DNA from: RGIG995 sp045543655
GTDB lineage: Bacteria; Bacillota; Clostridia; Oscillospirales; UBA644
Direction of reading: 5' to 3'
DNA: 11,847 nt
NCBI GenBank assembly: GCA_045543655.1
Contig: JAZPXN010000029.1
Coordinates: forward strand, 1-11,847
Numbering within the stretch: the first letter of the stretch is position 1; each line of letters starts with the position of its first letter. The translations under genes and the position numbers were made by a program. Below, piece by piece: positions 8,101-11,847 of this stretch. The notes under the pieces were generated by a model that saw only the letters and a program-made list of their open reading frames with translations, ran no database searches and was not told where the DNA came from.

Positions 8101-9225
8101 TTGATCGTTTACGATAAACAGCTTTTCGGGAGAGGCGGTATGGAAGAAGGAAAAGCCGGTGCGATAATTCCGTCCGCCGGCGGTATTCCCCAGAAACCAC
8201 ATCCCCACGGGGGAATCGGATTCCAGATAAAATTCGTAGGTCATTGGCCCGTAATGCGCGCCCGCCCGATCGGGGAAAATTGCCGACGCAGACCCGCCCT
8301 GAAGCGTCAAACGGTTTCCGTTATCGCCGGCAACGGCGTTTTCCGATCCCATAAAGGCGTCCCAGCCGTTGGCGTGATTCAAAAGATCGTTGAAATCCAC
8401 GTCGTACAGAAGGTCTCCGTCGGAGGCGGCGTCGTACAGAATCTGATAATCGCTCGCCGCAACGGCGGTATTGCCCTTGTATATCCCCACGTCTCCCAAG
8501 GAAACCTCCTGGTCGGCGCCGATCACCTCAGCGCCGTTGAACATCCCGATGCGGAGGTGATAATAGTTCGAATGTATGTTATAGTTCAGGTCGATATCCA
8601 CGCTCCCCAAAAGCTCGTAGGTATCCTTCGTGGAAAGAGCGTAAAACTGCAGAATCCCGTGAACGCCGTCGATCACGGTTTTGAAATAACGACGGTTGTT
8701 CCGGCTCGCGTCGGTCTTGATTTCCACGTCGCCGTCCAGGGGCTCGTAGGCCGTGCTGTTCCGCAGAAGGCACATTTGTCCCCCCAGGGCGGGATTGCTC
8801 ACGAGTCCGAGATAGGTGTTTCGGGTAAAGAACCGAACGCCGGCGGACAGAGAAGACCAGTCGCTGTTTTCCATATAATAAGAAACGGTATACACCTTAT
8901 CCGGAATCTTAAAGCTATGGAGGCTTCCGCCGTAAAAGGCCGCAGAAGCAGACTTGTCGGAAACGGAAACCTTCTCTCCGTTGTCCCCGGAAACCGTATA
9001 GGTTCCGGCGTCGGTTCCGCTGTTTATGCTGTAGAAATAATAATTGTCGAAATTAAAATTGAGCGTATAAAGCAAATCGCCCACCGAGGCGTTTTCATAG
9101 GCGGTATGCATCGTTTCGGTCTTTGCCGATTGGAATGCAAAGGTCGTTATGGGAAGCACCCCAAACACCATGCATACCGTCAGCAATGCCGCCAGCATCC
9201 GTGAAATCGTCGTGTTTCTTTTCAT
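1768..9225 (-). CDS. Giant secreted multidomain surface protein with phosphoesterase domain (2485 aa)
   Basis: The start ATG at 9225 follows AGGAAGAGG with 7-base spacing. Order of parts: signal peptide 1-30; concanavalin-like modules about 36-267 and 268-493, each opening with GDLLY; LamG-like domain about 494-690; calcineurin-like metallophosphoesterase about 730-985 (PDTQ 737-740, GDITD 773-777, GNHD 805-808, H888, GGH 920-922); nine Asp/Cys repeats 1001-1189; another concanavalin-like module 1190-1370; three more Asp/Cys repeats 1371-1420; GGTVT-type beta-helix block 1425-1780; two FIVAR repeats 1781-1908; second beta-helix block 1909-2267; a VRVENG...IQWR-type module 2268-2342; Trp module 2343-2485. 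The C-terminus (LTFSKPE) has no sorting signal or membrane anchor. The phosphoesterase probably hydrolyses a phosphate ester outside the cell, substrate unknown. The other modules look adhesive or glycan-binding. It follows the AraC-type gene by 54 bases in the same direction. Confidence 0.93.
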   Translation of the reverse strand: MKRNTTISRMLAALLTVCMVFGVLPITTFAFQSAKTETMHTAYENASVGDLLYTLNFNFDNYYFYSINSGTDAGTYTVSGDNGEKVSVSDKSASAAFYGGSLHSFKIPDKVYTVSYYMENSDWSSLSAGVRFFTRNTYLGLVSNPALGGQMCLLRNSTAYEPLDGDVEIKTDASRNNRRYFKTVIDGVHGILQFYALSTKDTYELLGSVDIDLNYNIHSNYYHLRIGMFNGAEVIGADQEVSLGDVGIYKGNTAVAASDYQILYDAASDGDLLYDVDFNDLLNHANGWDAFMGSENAVAGDNGNRLTLQGGSASAIFPDRAGAHYGPMTYEFYLESDSPVGMWFLGNTAGGRNYRTGFSFFHTASPEKLFIVNDQWYDIDAYGSSSDIDRNYYKGLAVLESQFGAEKNIDQTPDTRADDPSIEHNVKIEFDAEAKKVTAFILKDGQFKESVSLYYAATTFYPVFGLYQLNADAVTTVENFTVKKGLTSGIVERGVKFDHFLMHDNDAKESLHPLGNYYLTDDSFDALPMTISVWVNLSRDGYGEASYVFDYLSENRFNCIIDGGVPKVNYRGTSYTFSKVKISRDTWTHLAITCGAGASGNEICCYINGSLAQTLTASAKVEPVTGIKEIPAELWLGGYANEMNRYPFAGYMGDLSLYSDVRTEEEIKADLNAADLSDENLLVSYNLFDSSFGETIPDVSGKGYDIPYGRTWLTEAEMEEKRALDPVEYVGSIAVLPDTQYCLDRSPASFPPIFDYLVENVDARKIEHVLHVGDITDRSSAGEWTTVKQQYDRLNGLVGYSMTQGNHDRYTAMNNYFGDKNGYYYQYLKENGGLFEEDSIVNNYVLFTVGSVDYIVLNIAYERSEAVFRWMSEVLNTYSDRKAIIVSHSTLNSNSTMTNDGGKQMWEHAKKHPNVIMILGGHTTGDSLTNRWDVGDYGNAVYQSRIDAQHSDLYFDGLGMIAFFNFSEDGEHISVEYYSTRTGKYYHEQSQFTFSYDCYDSPLDGDHLCDACEKSLTVCADANKDHICDSDSLCTAYTTGEFAHADTNADHLCEYCGTGVKGEICTDASGDGNHTCDICGAEGITSCNDASGDGNHACDECNAVVNDCTDAPADGDHKCDECGAENITVCADSDDADHYCDDCGAGVKGANCVDASGDGNHKCDVCGADGITKCADPVNDGDHKCDECGEIFRYTVDYSSIKSAKINGYPGGLRIDGFVEKVQHKSVAFKNSTVLPMANQKYEVSWYVEDFSDASLAMSIVYGTYGSNTARHGWRTGTALDTMAFYYNDKDIAVIKTPVRDLVDGRQYFKAIVDAVSKTVDLYVLSEGEYKLGDSRTFSAISYLQFGIHNNVVVAQEESMAVYDLTVTPLCSDADGDGTCDECGATHECVDKNGDYLCDDCGEEIACVDADGDNKCDICGTAVSYIVVVPTEGEAVTLKDLKGGSAASIPMGNGTITYDADTATVVFNNVTASTVDFYMNGGFTLNVQGTNTVSSTTAVGMRVRSGSITVTGTGTLNVTGSSPAFYITGGGYYLQTGATVKLTSKGNHGIANAGADIVVRGGTLSVYATGKYGITAQNGGKIRIYDGTVTSSATEQPLLVNKTSATITIEGGTVTATSRASGKNCVYGHGGVVISGGDVTINAPAGNAILTSGGNYPIKISGGTVNITKANRGLFGVATISGGTVTSAATKFAYVASGKSFTVSGGTVQGSGTHFVEVAAAATVTIGADADVNYTCTTQPIYDADGAYTLTVNDEGVVWEAGKNLVDVAEARQIKTATRADYTAVNEAISKANALNRDLYKDFTAVDAAISAVVTGKYATEQAEVDAMAKAINDAVAALEYKGADYTAVNEAIAEASALNKLHYRDFSAVDSAVAAVITGLDGSRQAEVDAMAKAIEEAISTLEKYDNIITVITTSGEEVVLGMDDDDKNKTLSVGSGDLSYDIESGVVTLNNVTAQQIQFETSDDFTLNVVGENTINNGTASTDVSGIIVKTGNITVTGSGSLEIDAYSYGIHVPAGSYTQTGADVDVYVKYRNGIQTNGTLNVGGGTLKINAADRYHLYSNGGINVSGGRIEVSGKTNQILAYGTGFKMTDGTLIANGSSEILRVYAGTCSIEGGAVEITGTNNLIISQTGCNVTISGGAVTLTSTSGNCINSGADITVSQTDGKVPTVVTLSAASQAFRLNKENRTCSITGGTVTGSGASFIFTNTKSTVNVGPDAVIDFNCTRKPFIDADDSYTVILNTQGVLWEAGKELTDASVATHIKTKTVDENTVRVRIENGAVQYAKGFGEWTDLTTVERLTGDASAEIEVRTNDTHIQWRSVGDENWIDMIALEDLDKEIIGSSEKDFTVNFEGVTAAGTVFSVDIVWENGDFTFDYVSGTQGAWNPEDHTFGETTGSGWADKDLKVTVVNHSNAAVNVTMAIADGDPADGLTVTSDKTSATLATAEGTTYLNAPYEVFLLTIDGIPTANLTKVATATLTFSKPE
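2425..3501 (-). repeat. Second beta-helix block (duplicate of 3886-4953)
   Basis: Residues 1909-2267 are rich in short GGTxx / GGAVT / VSGG turns spaced about 20-25 residues apart, typical of a right-handed parallel beta-helix. The block opens with DLSYDIESGVVTLNNVTA, DFTLNVVGENTI and closes with VLWEAGKEL. The first block has matching landmarks (TITYDADTATVVFNNVTA, GFTLNVQGTNTV, VVWEAGKNL). The pattern recalls Cthe_2159-like carbohydrate-binding beta-helices, but that assignment is by eye only. Confidence 0.75.
3502..3885 (-). repeat. Two tandem 64-residue FIVAR-type repeats
   Basis: Residues 1781-1844 and 1845-1908 are two aligned helical units. Each starts DYTAVNEAI, continues with (K/A)A-ALN-(L/H)Y-DF-AVD-A(I/V)-AV, and ends with QAEVDAMAKAI. 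FIVAR domains form helical bundles in Gram-positive surface adhesins and often act as spacers or ligand-binding segments. Here they sit exactly between the two beta-helix blocks. Confidence 0.85.
3886..4953 (-). repeat. First beta-helix block
   Basis: Residues 1425-1780 contain repeated turns such as VRGGTLSV, IEGGTVTA, ISGGDVTI, ISGGTVNI, ISGGTVTS and VSGGTVQG, each preceding a short beta strand. This is a parallel beta-helix signature. It is paralogous along its length to the block at 2425-3501, so one roughly 356-359-residue unit was duplicated. A carbohydrate-binding role is plausible from the fold but not demonstrated by any catalytic motif I can see. Confidence 0.75.
4966..5115 (-). repeat. 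Three Asp/Cys repeats, second array
   Basis: Residues 1371-1420 contain DADGDGTCDECG, DKNGDYLCDDCG and DADGDNKCDICG, each pair joined by a short linker with one further Cys. The Asp spacing resembles EF-hand/thrombospondin-type-3 calcium loops, while the CxxC pair recalls metal-knuckle or disulfide motifs. The array is separated from the first one by a concanavalin-like module. Confidence 0.85.
5659..6225 (-). repeat. Nine Asp/His/Cys repeats, first array
   Basis: Residues 1001-1189 hold nine units of about 18-25 residues with consensus D-x(2-4)-DG(D/N)H-x-CDxCG followed by a linker ending in Cys. Examples are DGDHKCDECG and DGNHTCDICG. The second unit is degenerate: CDSDSLC replaces CDxCG. 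Most units offer two acidic residues, one His and three Cys. The array directly follows the phosphoesterase domain and may be a metal-loaded, rigid stalk. Confidence 0.85.
6271..7038 (-). other. Calcineurin-like metallophosphoesterase domain coding region
   Basis: Residues about 730-985. Metal-site motifs are visible in order: PDTQ (737-740), GDITD (773-777), GNHD (805-808), SHS with H888, and GGHTT (920-924). The first motif has Gln where many family members have His (DxH), and the last lacks the second His of GHxH. Both variants occur, from memory, in the LPDTQ subgroup of secreted phosphoesterases. Activity is likely but the substrate is unknown. Confidence 0.85.
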
Positions 9226-9279
9226 GTAAAACCTCTTCCTTTCGTATTTTATGCTTACGGATCTCTTCCATCCGATTTT

Positions 9280-10158
9280 TTATTCCGTAATTTCCGTATA
9301 ACGGATCTCCTGCCGGAACAGCCAGATTCCGTCTCTTTTTCGGTTTCCCATGGCGTCCAGATGCAGCCGGATCCGATCTCCCTCGCGAACCGTTAACGAC
9401 GCCGTTAACAGCGCGGGTTCGAAGGAATCCAAAATCACAGGCTCTCCCAGGGGCCGGTCGTTGTGATACAATTGCACCCAACAGGGCGTGTCATCCTTTC
9501 TCAGGGGATTCTCCCGTCCGACGGAAAAAAACACGTCCACCCTTCCTCCGTGGGGACATCGGAAGCTTTTTACTGCCCGGGCCCGAACCCCGGGGTGCAT
9601 GCCGTACCCGTTCAAGCGATGGCGACAGTAGTGGTTCGGGTCCTCGTAGGTTGCACGGGTCTCCGGAATGTGAAAAAACCGACGGTTTTCGTGCCACGTC
9701 ATCAGGGAATATTCTTGGGTATCGGGATTAAAATAAGAAAATTCCCACAATCCGTCGGAGGTGGGATTTTCCTGCCTTGCCCAGCAAGCCTCAGAATTCC
9801 GGTAATCGTACCGCTTCAAATATTGCCCGTAGGTCTTTCCCGTCCTCGCGTATTGGGAAGGAGACGTTCCGAAATAAGACTGAAAGGTATAAAAGAACCC
9901 CCTCGGCTTATAGGACAGGGACTGCGCCACCCGACCGACCGGCGCTCCGGAGCGCAATAAATCCTTGGCGTCCTCCATGCGGAGCATCCGGAGATATTCC
10001 CCCAAATTTTCTCCGTAGCAGGTCTTGAACAGCAGATTGCAATAGCGGGGGTCGTACCCCAGGTGCTTTGCAACGTCCTCGATCCCGACGTCTTCCCAAT
10101 AATGGTTTTCCATATATCGGATCATCCGGTCAATATCGGATTTATAACACCGTTCCAC
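9280..10158 (-). CDS. AraC-type regulator with N-terminal HTH and C-terminal jelly-roll-like domain
   Basis: Predicted DNA-binding transcription factor. The start chosen is GTG at 10158 (292 aa), because AAGGGAG sits 9 bases upstream. The ATG at 10167 (295 aa) would abut that same sequence with no spacer. Residues about 4-105 form the two-helix-turn-helix AraC domain: first HTH IEDVAKHLGYDPRYCNLLFK (about 26-45), second VGRVAQSLSYKPRGFFYTF with SYFGTSPSQY (about 74-103). The rest (about 138-290) has the pattern GMHPG, then AVKSFRCPHGGRVDV, then VREGDRIRLHLDAMGNRKRDG. It resembles a lectin-like jelly roll rather than the usual cupin or GyrI effector domain. There is no signal peptide, so it is cytoplasmic. 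It lies 54 bases before the giant gene, with which it probably shares a transcript. It likely controls its own operon, perhaps in response to a sugar-like ligand. Confidence 0.88.
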   Translation of the reverse strand: MERCYKSDIDRMIRYMENHYWEDVGIEDVAKHLGYDPRYCNLLFKTCYGENLGEYLRMLRMEDAKDLLRSGAPVGRVAQSLSYKPRGFFYTFQSYFGTSPSQYARTGKTYGQYLKRYDYRNSEACWARQENPTSDGLWEFSYFNPDTQEYSLMTWHENRRFFHIPETRATYEDPNHYCRHRLNGYGMHPGVRARAVKSFRCPHGGRVDVFFSVGRENPLRKDDTPCWVQLYHNDRPLGEPVILDSFEPALLTASLTVREGDRIRLHLDAMGNRKRDGIWLFRQEIRYTEITE

Positions 10159-10193
10159 GAGAATCATCTCCCTTACCGCGTTTTTACGCCTTT

Positions 10194-10222
10194 ATTATAG
10201 CATCTCCAAATTTTCTTTTCAA
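10194..10222 (-). promoter_or_regulatory. Sigma-A promoter of the leftward operon
   Basis: On the minus strand, TTGAAA (10217-10222) and TATAAT (10194-10199) are separated by exactly 17 bases. The predicted transcript would begin near 10187, giving a leader of about 30 bases before the GTG start. An ATTAAA-T-TTTAAT palindrome at 10255-10267 lies upstream and could be an UP-like or operator element. No equally good promoter is seen in the 54-base gap before the giant gene. Confidence 0.85.
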
Positions 10223-10314
10223 TACGTTTCCGTCAATAAATTACAAAACTGCCGATTAAATTTTAATATGTAGCGAGTCTGCGCGGAACCGGGAAGGATC
10301 GGCCGTGGAAGAAC

Positions 10315-10378
10315 GCCTCCCCCGGGATTCCGTACCCCGGGAGGGGGTCGTGGGGGATGGGGCGGCGGATTTTGGGGG
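10315..10378. other. Hairpin and G-run cluster between divergent promoters
   Basis: The region between the two promoters contains an imperfect C-rich/G-rich hairpin (left arm 10315-10326, right arm 10335-10347). It is followed by G-runs at 10343-10347, 10352-10356, 10359-10362 and 10374-10378. These could in principle form a G-quadruplex on the plus strand, although the last loop is 11 bases. The cluster ends 15 bases before the -35 box of the rightward promoter. No gene is supported here. Confidence 0.45.
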
Positions 10379-10392
10379 CGCCCCGGAAAGGG

Positions 10393-10421
10393 TTGACATT
10401 TTTTGCAGATCGTGGTATAAT
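10393..10421 (+). promoter_or_regulatory. Perfect-consensus sigma-A promoter of the serine hydrolase gene
   Basis: TTGACA at 10393-10398 and TATAAT at 10416-10421 with a 17-base spacer, all matching consensus. Transcription should start near 10428, leaving about 33 bases of leader before the ATG at 10461. This rules out the longer in-frame start at 10305, which would lie upstream of the promoter. Confidence 0.93.
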
Positions 10422-10460
10422 CAAAGCATCCTATTGTTATCAGGAAAGCGAGAATCGGAT

Positions 10461-11603
10461 ATGAACACCACCGAACTTGACCGTTATCTGGATCTTTTGC
10501 CCCAATTCGGCATTCCGGCCTGCGATTTTGCCGTCTCCCACAAGGGAAAAACCGTCTATCGCCACCGGACGGGCTTCGCCGATCACGCCAAAACCGTCCC
10601 CTTGACCGAGAACCATATTTATCAGGTGTATTCGGTCTCCAAGGTCACCACCTGCGTTTGCGCCCTGCGGCTGGTGGAGGAGGGGCGGCTGAAGCTGTCC
10701 GACCCCGTTTCCAAATATTTGCCGGCCTTCGCAAATCTCACCGTGAGGCAAAAAGACGGCACCGTCGTCCCCGCAGAAAGAGTCATGACCGTCGAGCATC
10801 TTTTCACCATGACCGGCGGGCTGGATTACGATCTGAAGGCTGAAAATATCCGCCGCGCCGCCGCGCAACCCGGAGCGAATACCCAATCCGTGGTTTCGGC
10901 CATGGCCGAGGCGCCCCTGCAGTTCGAGCCCGGAACCCGTTACCGTTACAGCCTTTGCCACGACGTTTTGGCGGCGGTGGTGGAGGTGGTCACGGGGCTT
11001 CCCTTTGCGGAATACGTGCGCCGGAATATCACCGACCCTCTGGGCATGACCGATACCGGATTTCACCCCACCGAGGAGCAATTGACCCGCTTCGTGGCCT
11101 CCCATCGCTTTATCAGCGGCCTGCACCGGGCAGAGCCCGTCGACGGCGTCCGGGTGCAAGCCAATTACGTCCTTTGCAAGGGCTACGACAGCGGCGGCGC
11201 CGGACTTCACAGCACCGTCAACGATCAGATGAAGCTTCTCACCGCCCTTGCCAACGGCGGGATCTCGGCCGACGGATATCGGGTGCTGAAGCCGGAAACC
11301 ATTGCAATGATGGGCGAAAACCGCCTTTGCGACACGGCCTGGCCCGACTATCAGCCTACCCGCCTCTACGGCTACGGCTGGGGTCTTTGCGGCCGCGCCC
11401 ACGTCAATAAGCTTCTCTCCAACGCCCGCTCCGCCGAGGGGGAATTCGGCTGGGACGGCGCCGCGGGAGCCTTCGCCCTGGTGGACCCCAAAAACGAAGT
11501 GGCCATGTATTTCGGAATGCAGGTGCTGAACTGCGCCTACAGCTATCACAAGATCTTCCCCGATCTGCGGGACCGGGCCTACGCCCTGCTCGGCATCGGC
11601 TGA
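10461..11603 (+). CDS. Serine hydrolase, class C beta-lactamase / esterase family (380 aa)
   Basis: The start ATG at 10461 is about 33 bases after the predicted transcription start. A modest AGGAAAG lies 12 bases upstream of it. Family hallmarks: the catalytic SxxK tetrad S58-V-S-K61 inside VYSVSKVTT; the Tyr loop as Y163-S-L (usual YxN, here with Leu) in RYSLCHDVLAAVVEVVTG; LGMTDTGF at 194-201; and FGWDGAAGAFALVDP at about 329-343 in place of the KTG/HxG strand. Length is normal for the family. There is no signal peptide, so it should act in the cytoplasm. This argues for an esterase or D-amino-acid peptidase/amidase-like role rather than antibiotic resistance. It is transcribed alone, divergently from the AraC-led operon, and ends at its own terminator. 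A functional link to that operon is not shown by the sequence. Confidence 0.93.
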   Translation: MNTTELDRYLDLLPQFGIPACDFAVSHKGKTVYRHRTGFADHAKTVPLTENHIYQVYSVSKVTTCVCALRLVEEGRLKLSDPVSKYLPAFANLTVRQKDGTVVPAERVMTVEHLFTMTGGLDYDLKAENIRRAAAQPGANTQSVVSAMAEAPLQFEPGTRYRYSLCHDVLAAVVEVVTGLPFAEYVRRNITDPLGMTDTGFHPTEEQLTRFVASHRFISGLHRAEPVDGVRVQANYVLCKGYDSGGAGLHSTVNDQMKLLTALANGGISADGYRVLKPETIAMMGENRLCDTAWPDYQPTRLYGYGWGLCGRAHVNKLLSNARSAEGEFGWDGAAGAFALVDPKNEVAMYFGMQVLNCAYSYHKIFPDLRDRAYALLGIG

Positions 11604-11671
11604 TCCCTGCGCCCTGCATCGGATCGGCGCCCCGTGACGGCGTTAAAAATCAAAGGGACTGCAAGGAAACG

Positions 11672-11704
11672 GGCATCGGCCGGAAACGGCCGGTGTCTTT
11701 TCTT
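11672..11704 (+). terminator. Rho-independent terminator of the serine hydrolase gene
   Basis: An 11-bp stem (GGCATCGGCCG with CGGCCGGTGTC, including two G-U type pairs) closed by a GAAA tetraloop, followed by TTTTCTT. It lies about 68 bases after the stop codon. The T-tract merges into the inner end of the right inverted-repeat arm. Nothing else is seen in 11604-11671. Confidence 0.9.
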
Positions 11705-11847
11705 GTATACAGAAAACCACGCGATAGTCGCGCGGTTCAATAGAGGCTATTGCCGATGAGTAGAAATTCAAAGCGAAAAGAGTTTTGAGAGGAAACGGTT
11801 GCGCAGAACGCATAAATTGAACGTGGCACCTCCGTTGAGGCTCCCCT
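11703..11847 (-). repeat. Right arm of 145-bp inverted repeat
   Basis: Positions 11727-11847 are the perfect reverse complement of 206-326; 11703-11726 match 327-350 imperfectly. The window ends within what appears to be the first bases of another copy of the MITE-like element (GAGGCTCCCCT). The homology may therefore continue beyond the edge. It begins directly at the T-tract of the serine hydrolase terminator. Confidence 0.95.

Noticed and set aside
5410..9204. Long plus-strand open frames (5410-6555, 6562-7902, 7954-9204) opposite the giant gene
   Set aside because: Their products are Gly/Val/Ile-rich mirror translations of a codon-biased gene, with no recognisable domains. The minus-strand frame has signal peptide, catalytic motifs and repeats.
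1768..9225. Dockerin/cohesin cellulosome component
   Set aside because: The Asp-rich repeats resemble dockerin loops superficially, but they have CxxC and His in each unit and lack the paired 22-residue dockerin layout; no cohesin was recognised.
10305..10460. Longer N-terminus for the serine hydrolase starting at 10305
   Set aside because: That start lies upstream of the perfect promoter at 10393-10421, so it would not be on the transcript; the extension has no family similarity.
10440..11549. 369-residue minus-strand open frame opposite the serine hydrolase gene
   Set aside because: The plus-strand frame carries SxxK and other family motifs with a promoter and terminator. The antisense product is featureless and His/Gly-rich.
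206..11847. Classical composite transposon bounded by the inverted repeats
   Set aside because: No transposase, integrase or recombinase gene occurs inside, and the repeats do not encode one. An invertible or passively mobilised segment remains possible.

Overview
The window looks like a chromosomal accessory locus from a low-to-mid GC Gram-positive anaerobe, most likely an uncultured gut or rumen Clostridia member. The reasons are the strong AGGAG-type ribosome binding sites, consensus sigma-A promoters, an NPxT-type sortase tail, FIVAR and GGTVT beta-helix surface modules, and short palindromic CTCCCCTTA-type repeats of a kind I associate with Clostridia. No rRNA, tRNA, CRISPR array or transposase gene was seen.

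Layout: positions 1-425 are non-coding repeat DNA. They hold a small MITE-like element (50-216), one arm of a 145-bp inverted repeat (206-350) and the intrinsic terminator (349-382) of the leftward operon. A leftward, probably single transcription unit then runs from a TTGAAA-17-TATAAT promoter near 10200. Its order is an AraC-type regulator with a C-terminal jelly-roll-like domain (10158-9280), a 2485-residue secreted multidomain protein (9225-1768), a 170-residue secreted protein (1701-1189), and a 207-residue secreted protein with a sortase-like tail (1049-426). Divergent from it, a perfect TTGACA-17-TATAAT promoter drives a cytoplasmic class-C beta-lactamase/esterase-type serine hydrolase (10461-11603), which ends in its own terminator (11672-11704). 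The other inverted-repeat arm follows directly (11703-11847).

How the genes may work together: the giant protein carries N-terminal concanavalin/LamG-like binding modules, a calcineurin-like phosphoesterase, twelve Asp/Cys-rich metal-binding-like repeats, two homologous beta-helix blocks separated by two FIVAR repeats, and a C-terminal tryptophan-containing module. That last module recurs as essentially the whole mature 170-residue protein encoded next to it. The third protein supplies a candidate cell-wall anchor. My inference is a locally regulated cell-surface system (adhesion, glycan binding or phosphoester processing) in which the shared C-terminal module may mediate assembly. This is the most novel-looking content of the window. 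The second notable point is that both inverted-repeat arms begin exactly at the T-tracts of the terminators that close the two divergent transcription units.
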